A DNA stretch of 14,043 nucleotides, from positions 1 to 14,043 of the forward strand of contig JAJTHC010000125.1 of the NCBI GenBank assembly GCA_021299615.1, given 5' to 3'. Below the pieces are notes generated by a model. The model was given only the letters and a program-made list of their open reading frames with translations. It was not told the DNA's origin and did not search any database. The stretch is from Vampirovibrionales bacterium (GTDB lineage Bacteria > Cyanobacteriota > Vampirovibrionia > Vampirovibrionales > JAJTHC01). Position numbers and translations under genes: made by a program. This document shows positions 1 to 7,600 of the stretch, one piece after another (position 1 is the first letter of the stretch; every line of letters begins with the position of its first letter).

Positions 1-88
1 AATCTTAAAAAACGTGGGTTTTAGGCACTGTTCAAAAGACGCTTGCCTTTGTCATGATGAAGAAGAGTCGCTCTTTGATAATTGGTGA

Positions 89-159
89 TGTCATCCTGAA
101 CGACTGTGAAGGATCTCCCTACACAGGGGGAGGAGATGTTTCGTTTCACTCAACATGAC
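89..159. repeat. Imperfect palindromic intergenic repeat
   Basis: GTCAT at 90-94 pairs with ATGAC at 155-159, and ATCTCC at 113-118 pairs with GGAGAT at 132-137. The intervening arms (about 95-112 and 138-154) are partly complementary, with TGA/TCA matches and several mismatches. The whole stretch can fold into one long hairpin with a short loop near 119-131. The arm wording (GTCATCCTGAACGA ... AAGGATCTCC) resembles a type of dispersed palindromic repeat seen between genes in many bacteria. No T-run follows on either strand, so it is not an obvious terminator. Only one copy is visible here. Bases 1-88 show nothing more than a 5-bp hairpin (AAGAG/CTCTT, 63-75). Confidence 0.6.
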
Positions 160-175
160 GTTTCTCATTGAAAGT

Positions 176-348
176 GTGTGTCAAAAAACGAGTTTTATGT
201 GTCAGAAATGAGGGTTTCGGGTGTCAAAACAAAGGGTTTTGTGTGTCAGAATAAGGGGTTTCGTGTGTCGAAAAAAGGGGTTTCGTGTGACAAGAATCGG
301 TATTTCGTGTGTCAGAAACGAGGGTTTTGTGTGTCGAAAAATGCCTCG
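176..348. repeat. Eight degenerate 22-bp direct repeats
   Basis: Units begin at 176, 197, 219, 241, 263, 285, 307 and 329. The first is 21 bp, the next six are exactly 22 bp, and the last is cut short near 348. The consensus is roughly GTGTGTCAGAAAAAGGGG followed by TTTC; the GTGTGTC head, the A-rich middle and the GGTTT tail are the constant parts. An open frame of 61 codons runs through the array from a GTG at 178, but 22 is not a multiple of three, so the peptide does not repeat cleanly. There is also no ribosome binding site. I treat it as non-coding. Regular spacing of about two helical turns resembles protein-binding direct repeats (iterons), but no replication gene is near. Confidence 0.8.
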
Positions 349-352
349 TATA

Positions 353-473
353 CCCTCTCCTAATTTTAGGAGCGGGTAGAGAACGTCGTGAGACGTTCGA
401 GGGTGAGGTTAAACCCTAGACTCCGTTTGTGAGTTTAACCGCCCCCTAACCCCCTCCTAAAATTAGGAGGGGG
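353..473. repeat. Small element with palindromic inverted ends (MITE/REP-like)
   Basis: Two near-identical palindromes bound this stretch. CTCCTAA-TT-TTAGGAG is at 357-372, and an 11-bp perfect stem is at 450-473 (CCCCCTCCTAA, loop AA, TTAGGAGGGGG). Because they resemble each other they also act as terminal inverted repeats. Inside are two more inverted pairs: GAACGTC/GACGTTC at 381-387 and 392-398 with loop GTGA, and GGTTAAAC/GTTTAACC at 407-414 and 433-440. Nested symmetry of this kind is typical of short non-coding mobile palindromic elements. The 3' hairpin lies about 70 bp before ispG and is followed by CTTTTTT at 484-490, so it could also end transcription coming from the left. Confidence 0.65.
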
Positions 474-497
474 AACAAAACCGCTTTTTTATTTTTA

Positions 498-506
498 TGG
501 GATAAT
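498..506 (+). promoter_or_regulatory. Possible extended -10 promoter for ispG
   Basis: TGGGATAAT at 498-506 fits an extended -10 (TG, one base, GATAAT). It lies about 40 bp before the ispG start and just after the T-rich tract at 485-496. No good -35 is seen at the right distance, where the sequence is the GC-rich edge of the palindromic element. Weak support. Confidence 0.35.
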
Positions 507-546
507 AAATGGTGATAATCCCCCCAAATAAAAAAGGTGTTTCTTT

Positions 547-1755
547 ATGCTCCATGAATCTAACACGTCCAGCGAAGCCCACTTTACCGATGAACTCTAC
601 ACCCCCTTTGCCAGCGATTGGCCTTCTATTGCAGGGCGTCCGCCTCGTCGGGTGTCTAAAAAAATATGGGTCGGCAACGTCCCTGTGGGTGGCGATGCGC
701 CTGTTTCCGTGCAAAGCATGCTCGTGAATGACACCCGAGACATCAAGGAAAGCATCTATCAGATTCAACGCCTCGCTGATGCTGGCGTGGATATTGTGCG
801 TTTAGCTGTGCCTGATGCAGAAGCCGCAGAAGCCCTGAAATCAATCGTTCCAGCCTCTCCTGTCCCCATTGTGGCGGATATTCACTTTGATTACCGCCTC
901 GCCTTGCAATCGGCGGACAACGGCGTACATGCGATCCGCATCAATCCCGGTAATATCGGATCTAAAGATTTCGTGCGAAAAGTTGTGGAAAAATGCAAGG
1001 AACGAGAACTCCCGATTCGTATTGGCGTCAATGGCGGTTCGGTAGAAAAAGCGATAAAATTGGCTTATCCCAAGCAGTTGGAACGTCAATTGGTGGAAAG
1101 TGCCTTGCTAAATGCCCGTATTTTGGAAGACGAAAACTTCGATCAGTTCAAAATTTCCGTCAAAGCCAGCGACCCTTTGCAAGCGGTTACGGCGTATCGG
1201 GAACTGGCTCGGCGGTGTGACTATCCCTTGCATTTGGGCGTGACTGAAGCTGGCACCTTGAAACGAGGCATCTCGAAAAGTGCGTTTGCGTTGGGGATGC
1301 TACTTTATGAAGGCATTGGCGACACCATTCGGGTGTCCTTGACGGCGGACAGTGTGGAAGAAGTCTTTGCAGGGCATGAAATTCTGCGGAGCGTGGGCTT
1401 GCGTCAAGAAGGTGTGAACATTATTTCCTGCCCTGCGTGCGGACGCTGCGAAGTCGATTTACACGGACTCACCACGGAAGTGGAACAGCTGGTTGCTAAA
1501 TTGGATGTTCCCTTGACCGTGGCGGTGATGGGATGCTTTGTCAACGGACCAGGGGAAGCCGAACATGCGGATGTCGGTATTGCTGGCGGGATTGGGCAGT
1601 ATTACATTTTCCGTGGGGAAGACCGCATTCGCCGAGTCCCTGAAGCGGAAGCGTTGGATGCCTTAAAAGAAGAAATCGCACGAGCCACGGAAGAATTCAA
1701 GAAAGCCAACCCCGATTGGCAGGGAAGTAAGCAGGCTCAACTCATTAAAAAATAA
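547..1755 (+). CDS. ispG: 4-hydroxy-3-methylbut-2-en-1-yl diphosphate synthase (IspG/GcpE)
   Basis: This is the penultimate enzyme of the MEP (non-mevalonate) isoprenoid pathway, a cytosolic 4Fe-4S enzyme that converts 2-C-methyl-D-erythritol 2,4-cyclodiphosphate to HMBPP. The protein has 402 aa. A TIM-barrel region covers about residues 35-285, with family signatures VQSM (55-58), DIHFDYRLAL (111-120), RINPGN (131-136) and GVNGGS (160-165). The C-terminal iron-sulfur domain carries CPAC (Cys295, Cys298), then GCFVNGPGE with Cys330 and Glu337, so all three expected cluster ligands and the conserved acid are present. About 35 N-terminal residues precede the usual family start, making it longer than the E. 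coli enzyme. The ATG at 547 is supported by AAGGTG at 534-539, seven bases upstream. It appears monocistronic: the next + gene has its own promoter. Only a weak bulged hairpin (1765-1798) follows, with no clear terminator. Confidence 0.98.
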   Translation: MLHESNTSSEAHFTDELYTPFASDWPSIAGRPPRRVSKKIWVGNVPVGGDAPVSVQSMLVNDTRDIKESIYQIQRLADAGVDIVRLAVPDAEAAEALKSIVPASPVPIVADIHFDYRLALQSADNGVHAIRINPGNIGSKDFVRKVVEKCKERELPIRIGVNGGSVEKAIKLAYPKQLERQLVESALLNARILEDENFDQFKISVKASDPLQAVTAYRELARRCDYPLHLGVTEAGTLKRGISKSAFALGMLLYEGIGDTIRVSLTADSVEEVFAGHEILRSVGLRQEGVNIISCPACGRCEVDLHGLTTEVEQLVAKLDVPLTVAVMGCFVNGPGEAEHADVGIAGGIGQYYIFRGEDRIRRVPEAEALDALKEEIARATEEFKKANPDWQGSKQAQLIKK

Positions 1756-1789
1756 GCGTCCCATGCTTGGTGGATTTCTATCAGAAAAA

Positions 1790-1819
1790 TAGACAAGCAC
1801 GTTCATAATCTTCTATAAT
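1790..1819 (+). promoter_or_regulatory. Sigma-70-type promoter for the 830-aa acidic protein gene
   Basis: TAGACA at 1790-1795 (5 of 6 to the -35 consensus) is followed, after 18 bases, by a perfect TATAAT at 1814-1819. The predicted transcript begins about 35 bases before the preferred start codon at 1861. The -35 lies in the right arm of a weak hairpin (GCTTG 1765-1769 with CAAGC 1794-1798; TCTAT 1777-1781 with ATAGA 1789-1793), which may be chance. Confidence 0.6.
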
Positions 1820-1860
1820 AATGGCAACGTTCGAACTCGTTAATGGGAGCCACTATTTTT

Positions 1861-4353
1861 ATGTTTTTTAATAAAAAAGACGATGCCACTACCTCTAAGA
1901 AAAAAGTCAATACACTGGCACCCGCCTTTAAATACCCGAAGGTGAAGCATCGTGAAAAACATATTTTTACGCAAGATTCCCCTCAGTTTGATGATGATAT
2001 TGATAATTACCGCCCTGAATACAACCCCACGGCTCATTTGAAAGTTGAACCTGAAGCATTCAACATCAACCCTGATGCGTTGCCTCCCCTTCATAAGCCA
2101 ACTGTGACGGAATCTCCTATTTTTAGCTTGGAAGAAGATTTTGAATCAGAACCTGAACTGACCACGAGCCTTTTTTTGGAAGAAGAACCTGCTGAAACGC
2201 CTTCTTTTTCATCCGCTTTTTCTGTGCAAGCCGAAGAACCTTCAATCTACCAAGAACCCGAAGCACCTAATCGTTTTAATGAATCTCCATCAGAACTGTT
2301 AAATCAACCTGACTTGGATTCAACAAAGCCTTTAACCAGTGTTGCTTCTTATGAAGCAGATACGACGGTTGAAGATACGGATTTGACTGTAGAAAACGTC
2401 TATGAAACCGTGTTAACGCAAGAAATTGATGATATGTCCATTCAAAGCGTGCTTGAAGAAGAAGCGTTGCCCAGTCCTCATGTGGCAAAGCCTGCCCCTG
2501 AAAAGCTTACCCCAGCCGAAGAACTTTCGTTTCAAGCCCGTACCTTGGCGTTTGAAGATGAAGACCACTATTATAATCCGCTTGCCATTGGTGAAACCTT
2601 ACCCAGCTATAGCTTGACTGAAAAGCCATCCACAAGCCCTGTAAGTACGCAAGACTTGGATGTTTTTGAAGATTTACAGGAAGCGGATTTGGATCTACAA
2701 GAAAGTTTTGCGGTGGCTCAAAAAAGTAGTGAAGCCGTTGAAGCGGTTTTTGGTGTTAGTTCTATTGCTGAAACCATAGAAACCGTCGAAGCTTCTGTAG
2801 AAGACTCTATTGCTCTGGATGCTCTTGATGCTTTTGAGCAAACGGACGTTGAAGTCGTTTTTGAAGCCGAAACGTCTCACGACGTTTCCACCCTAGAAAC
2901 AACAGAAATCCCAGAAAGTCCTTTTTCTTTTCTTTCGATTGAAGAACCGCCGTCCTTAAGCACATTGGATGAATCACTCGATTCCTCTTTGCAAACGTCA
3001 CTTGATTCGTCTTTCGAAGCAGCGTTTGAAGACGGCATTTTTGACATACCCGAACTCCCTGAAACGAAGGCTCCCCCCGAAGATACTCCCTTCACCCCTG
3101 TAGATGAAAACACCTTTAATTTTTCAATGTTTTTAGATGAGCATCCCGAAGTGGAAGCAGGCACGGCACCCAGCGAAACGCTTTCCACCCCTGCAATAGA
3201 CGCTATTTTTGAGACAGGACTTCCAACAGAAGTAGCCCCCGTTGAAGAAGGCTTTAGCCAAGAAGAACGCATCGAATCCCCCACCGCATCGCTTGAAAGC
3301 CTTGAGATTTCTGAATTTCCTTCATCAGAAACAGTGTTGGCTGAAGATGATGATGACTTGCAATTTACGGCTGAACCCTTTGCTTCACCTGCTGTAGAAT
3401 CCAACTTTTTAGCCTTAGAAGAAAGTTTAGAAACCTTGATAGATGCCAATCTTGAACTTGCTAGTTCAGGCGTAGAAACGCCTTTAACAGAAGATCTCTC
3501 TCAAGACTTTTTAACGGAAACTTTCACAGAAAGTCCCCCCTTGGACGCCTTTTCTCAAGAAGAAGACGATCCCTTTGAAACGTTGCCTTCCGAACTTAGC
3601 CCAATAGAAGGCACAGCACCCAACCTCTCTTTTGAAACCTTTCGTCAACTTGAAGAAAGTGATGATGCGTTAGACGCCACAGAAACATCACCTCCTTCCC
3701 ATTTTACGCTTGAAGGCGATGCCGTGCTTGAAGATGCCAGTGCCTTATTAGACCCCAGCTTGTTTTTTAGCTTAGACAGCTTGGAAGACGGGACGGCACC
3801 TGAAGAGCTTTCTATTGATCTTGAGCCTTTGCCTGATTTTGAAACACTGGCTCCCTTACCTGATTCGTTGCCCGTGGCTTCGGTTGAACTTGATGTGCCA
3901 AACGCCATTGATATTGATCCAAGTCCCCATTTGTTGCATCCTGTTGCAGAAGAAGCAGAAGACGAGTTTGCCGCTTATTTCCCTGAAAATGAAAACAATG
4001 AAGCCCTTTTAGGAGAATATGCCAGCCTAGCCTTAGAAGACTTAGATGTTTTGGTGACGCAAGCCTTCCCTTATGGAGAAAGTCGTTTGTACCTTGTTCA
4101 TGTGAATGAAGTATTTGCCATTATCGCTTTAAAACAACATAAATACACGCTATTGCAATCTTTTTCAAGCTTGCCTGAAGGCGTGGAACTGTTCGAAACG
4201 GCGGAAGCATCACAAGCCCCACAATTAAAAGAAGGCTCACTGCAATTGACGTGGAATGCGTCGAGTTATGACGAGCATATTTTTGACCTGCGTTTAGGCG
4301 ATTGGCATGCTTTAGTGGTGGAAGACAGTAAAGGCATTAGTTTACAGAAGTAG
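1861..4353 (+). CDS. Large acidic, mostly disordered protein of unknown function
   Basis: I do not recognise this gene. It encodes 830 aa from the ATG at 1861, chosen because GGGAG at 1845-1849 sits 11 bases upstream. An in-frame ATG at 1843 would add six residues but has no ribosome binding site. Three parts are visible. A short basic N-terminus (about 1-35, MFFNKKDD...KKKVN, then KYPKVKHREKH) is followed by a very long Asp/Glu/Ser/Thr/Pro-rich stretch (about 40-710) with very few Lys/Arg. That stretch repeats short motifs in which Phe or Leu sits among acidic residues (FSLEEDFE, FFSLDSLED, SFETF). A C-terminal segment of about 118 residues (713-830) looks folded, with alternating hydrophobic strands (RLYLVHVNEVFAIIAL, then DEHIFDLRLGDWHALVV). 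There is no signal peptide, transmembrane segment, Cys cluster or nucleotide-binding motif. It converges on the ~1035-aa gene, whose linker has the same composition, so the two may work together; that is inference. Confidence 0.85.
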   Translation: MFFNKKDDATTSKKKVNTLAPAFKYPKVKHREKHIFTQDSPQFDDDIDNYRPEYNPTAHLKVEPEAFNINPDALPPLHKPTVTESPIFSLEEDFESEPELTTSLFLEEEPAETPSFSSAFSVQAEEPSIYQEPEAPNRFNESPSELLNQPDLDSTKPLTSVASYEADTTVEDTDLTVENVYETVLTQEIDDMSIQSVLEEEALPSPHVAKPAPEKLTPAEELSFQARTLAFEDEDHYYNPLAIGETLPSYSLTEKPSTSPVSTQDLDVFEDLQEADLDLQESFAVAQKSSEAVEAVFGVSSIAETIETVEASVEDSIALDALDAFEQTDVEVVFEAETSHDVSTLETTEIPESPFSFLSIEEPPSLSTLDESLDSSLQTSLDSSFEAAFEDGIFDIPELPETKAPPEDTPFTPVDENTFNFSMFLDEHPEVEAGTAPSETLSTPAIDAIFETGLPTEVAPVEEGFSQEERIESPTASLESLEISEFPSSETVLAEDDDDLQFTAEPFASPAVESNFLALEESLETLIDANLELASSGVETPLTEDLSQDFLTETFTESPPLDAFSQEEDDPFETLPSELSPIEGTAPNLSFETFRQLEESDDALDATETSPPSHFTLEGDAVLEDASALLDPSLFFSLDSLEDGTAPEELSIDLEPLPDFETLAPLPDSLPVASVELDVPNAIDIDPSPHLLHPVAEEAEDEFAAYFPENENNEALLGEYASLALEDLDVLVTQAFPYGESRLYLVHVNEVFAIIALKQHKYTLLQSFSSLPEGVELFETAEASQAPQLKEGSLQLTWNASSYDEHIFDLRLGDWHALVVEDSKGISLQK

Positions 4354-4368
4354 AGTCTTCTATCGTAT

Positions 4369-4522
4369 TTTATAGCCAAGTTTAGAATTTTCTGTACAGT
4401 AGGCTATTCTAGGAGCCTAGACTCGCAGATGTGTGAAGTGTACAAAGACGTACATAAGTACATCGAGAATCGTAGCGACAACGAAGAGACACTGTACAGG
4501 AAATTATAAACTTCGCTATAAA
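4369..4522. repeat. 154-bp element with 32-bp terminal inverted repeats, copy 1
   Basis: The left end at 4369-4400 and the right end at 4491-4522 are inverted repeats matching at 29 of 32 positions. Both include TTTATAGC at the outside and CTGTACAG near the inside. Between them are three possible stem-loops. Arm 1 is TAGGCT/AGCCTA (4400-4405, 4414-4419). The central arm has CTCG (4422-4425) with CGAG (4464-4467), ATGT (4429-4432) with ACAT (4460-4463), and a tip TGTAC/GTACA (4439-4443, 4450-4454). Arm 3 is TCGT/ACGA around GTAGCGACAAC (4470-4484). There is no ORF inside. It fills the gap between two convergent genes, where the folded transcript could stop transcription from either side. It resembles a MITE by structure; no clear target-site duplication is seen. 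Confidence 0.85.
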
Positions 4523-4526
4523 TAAT

Positions 4527-4587
4527 ATAGGCTCCTAGTCTAGCCTAAGTACGGAAAACTCTTTAAAACACTATAATAATGGCTATA
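4527..4587 (-). repeat. Truncated, inverted end of the same repeat family
   Basis: On the minus strand this reads TTTATAGCC at the outer end (4579-4587), then TATAGTGTTTTAAAGAG (4559-4575), TTTTCCGTAC, and AGGCTAGACTAGGAGCCTA (4529-4547). The last block matches the left arm of the copy at 13936-13954. The CTGTACAG core is changed to CCGTAC plus TT. The TATAGTGTTTTAAAGAGTTT block recurs at 7819-7838, and a shorter version recurs at 13752-13764. No right half is present, so this is a fragment placed directly beside the complete copy. Confidence 0.7.
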
Positions 4588-4604
4588 AATAAAAATGCCA
4601 AGAA

Positions 4605-7600
4605 TTAAGCAGGTAGTACGCTGGTAAGCGTCGGATCAATCAATCGCTTACCCGCTTTTTCAAACACAATCGAAAGCACCGTTCGGCTTTCAATATCCAC
4701 CACAGAATGTACAACGCCTGAACCGTAGATTTCATGTTGCACTTGCATACCCACTGTATAATGTACAGGAAAATCTGAAGGAAGGTTCATCGGTTCCATA
4801 GGAATGTCGTCCTGATATTCATATAAAGGCGTGTGTGCGATAGCCACGCCATCTAAGGAGTGAGGCGGTGTGATGGCAGACATCGGAGAGGCTTCCGTAA
4901 GCGTCTGCATGGGAGCCGTCTGATTGTATTGGCTGCCTTTTAACGGCACATAGCCACTGTCCATTTCAGCTAAATCTTGCTGAAAGGACTGAATTAAATC
5001 ATCTTCGGCGAAAGACGCTTCATCAAAAGGAGGCACCAAGAATTCAGGCATACCATGAGAACTCTCTTCTTCCGCAGGTACATCGGCGACTTCTTCTTGA
5101 ACAGCAAAAGCTGGCTGCGGCATTTCAAACGAAAAGCCCGCTAAGGGATCTTCGGGATCAATCACGGGAGCTTCAACAGGGGCAGGTGCTTGAGCCAACT
5201 GTTCTTCATGCCCTATAAAATCTTCATGTGAAACAGGATGTTCACTCGTCATATCCGTAAACTCGGCATGCACGGCTTTGTCAATCACGTTTAAATCAAA
5301 GTTAAAATTGTCCAAATCTTCTAAGCTTAGGGATTCCACTTCAACGGCTTGATGCACTGGCAAGCTGACATCCCCTGCTTGAACGGCATCAAAAACGGTG
5401 GTCATTTCTTCTAGTTGGGCTTGAGGGTTGAACTGAGCAGGTGTATTGGGCAAAAAGGCGTCGTTCAAGGCATCTCCTGGATTTTGTGGAGCATGGGCTT
5501 CAATAATCGGCTCATTCAGTAAATCATCATAAAAGCCTTCGCTTTCAAACGTTAAAGCCTCTTCCAACACCAATGAATGACTTGGGGTATTCATCGCATC
5601 ATTCAAATCCAAGCTAAAATCAGGCAGTTCTGGGCTGGATGCTGGCAGCAAAGGGCTTGGAGTCGGTTCAAAACCAGGTTCATCAGGGGCTTCAAAAGAA
5701 AAATCGGCTAAACTTTCCAAAATCGGCTTTTCTAAAATTGGACCAACCAAACTACTGGCAATAGGTTCAGGCACGTCTTCGTGAAAACTTTCATCAGGAG
5801 CAGGGACATAATAGGGATCAAATTCTTGTCCAAACGTGGGTTCCGTTTGATGCAAAGCTTGTTCCAAGGCGTCTGCTGTGCTTTGTGGTTTACGTTTTAG
5901 CTCTTCTTTACCGTCTATAATGTATTCCACATGTAAGGTGGATTTTTCAGGTTCATCAAAGCCCGAATCGGCAGATTCGTCCAAGTAAGGGGTCACGTCT
6001 TCTAGCATGGAATCAGGCAAGCAGGGGTGAATATGGTGGGTGCTGTCCACTTCTTCGGACGTGTCAACTGAAGTAGTTGTAGACGTTTTCTGATCCTGTT
6101 GATGAGGATTCAACAACTGGGTTTCAATTAAGTTTCGCCATTCTTCAGGCATTTCCCCTAGAATCGAACTGTATCGATGCACAGCGTCTTGAGTCAATGT
6201 GGTGTGATTCGCCTCTTCAGGCGAATCATCTTCAAAACGAGTTTCAGGCGAGGATGCTTCAGAAGACGAGACTTCCGCATCAGGCGAAAACGACATGAAC
6301 AGCTCATCAGTCGCCGCATCCAAAAAATCAGTCGCTTCTTCATAGAAAGGGGTTTCAAGAGAAGGAGGCTCAATGGCTTGAAAGGGGGAACTGGATTGAG
6401 GATCTACAGCATCCATATCCGTCCACGTCGCAGAAGACGGAACGGCTTCATGCAAGGGAAGACAAGGCAAGGCTGGTGCTAAAACATGGGGAACATGGGC
6501 GACTGGGCTTGCAAGTGGCAAAGCAGGAAAATCTCCAAATAAAAGCGGGATACCCAAACTCAGTTCGCTGACGAATAAGGCGGTCGAATCACTGTTTTTT
6601 ACTTTTAAGCAATGTTGAGCATGGGCGTTTTCTGCTTCTACCAATGTGGAATGAAACGCCATAGGATGCAACGCCAAGACATTCACGCCTTGTTCCAGCA
6701 ACTGATTCACTTCATGTGCCACAGGGGCAGGCAACTTATTTTTTCGACTAATATGCCCCACCCATATATGACTAAGGGGAACCAAACTATGTCGCAAGGC
6801 TTGATTAAGCATTTTCCAAACCCAAGGATGAAAGTCTAAACTCACACTAGAAAGATCAAAAACCAAGAGCTTGCCTTCGCTTTCAGCCTGCTTAAGTTCT
6901 TGCATGAAGTGGACGCTTTGTTGATGCCCCCCTTCGCAAAAAACATTACTGCTTTTAAATTGATTCAAGAGGCGAAAGAGCAAACCGCTTTGCGTGCTTA
7001 AGAAAACTTCTTCGAGTTCTCGTAAGCTTCGGACTCTAAAAATGCGTTGCCCTGCAATGGCGTTCCACTGTCTCCACGCTTCTTCGGCTTGTGTGAGAGG
7101 TAAGGTTTTTGTCCATTCTTCAATCAGGCGTTCCACACCCCACGATTCAACAGGCAAGGCATGGGTACGCCCCAATTCCACCAAGTGAATCCCCGGTAAT
7201 TCACTACGTTTTAGGATGCCGTAAGCATCAAAAAGCAAAGGGTGCATACCTTCTTGTCGCACGTTCAAAAGCAAGGACAATAAAAGCTCCAACCCTCGTT
7301 CTTCTTGATCCGCTTCTAGGTGAAATTGTCCGTAAACGTCACGCATTAAAATTCGTAGTGCAGGGAATTGTGCATCTAAAATAGGGGCATTTGCTGAATT
7401 AAGCAAGAAGGGAGCAAGTGTTTCAGCGGAAACTCTAAAAAAAGAGCTGGCTTGTAAAACAGGCACACCGTAAACAGGCTTCAACTGTAGGCGAGCTTCT
7501 GTATTTGTGGAGGCTTCAATGTCCGTAATTTTGAAGAGTTGACGGCGGTTTTGGGCATCTACGGCAAGGACAAGGACATCGAGTGTGAGGGCATCGGCTT

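Noticed and set aside
176..348. CRISPR array
   Set aside because: The units abut without unique spacers, so it is a direct tandem repeat, not repeat-spacer structure.
178..363. 61-codon open frame across the 22-bp repeats
   Set aside because: It starts at a GTG without ribosome binding site, consists only of the repeat array, and the 22-bp period shifts frame at each unit.
1765..1798. Possible terminator hairpin after ispG
   Set aside because: The stem is short with a seven-base bulge, no T-run follows, and it overlaps the -35 of the next promoter.
2877..3449. 190-codon Ser-rich frame opposite the acidic protein gene
   Set aside because: It is the mirror of Glu/Asp/Ser-rich codons on the other strand; no ribosome binding site or domain is visible, and the sense frame is far longer.
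4386..4505. Integron attC site or tRNA-like gene
   Set aside because: The cloverleaf-like shape lacks attC consensus ends, and no anticodon arm or T-loop sequence (TTCGA) is present.
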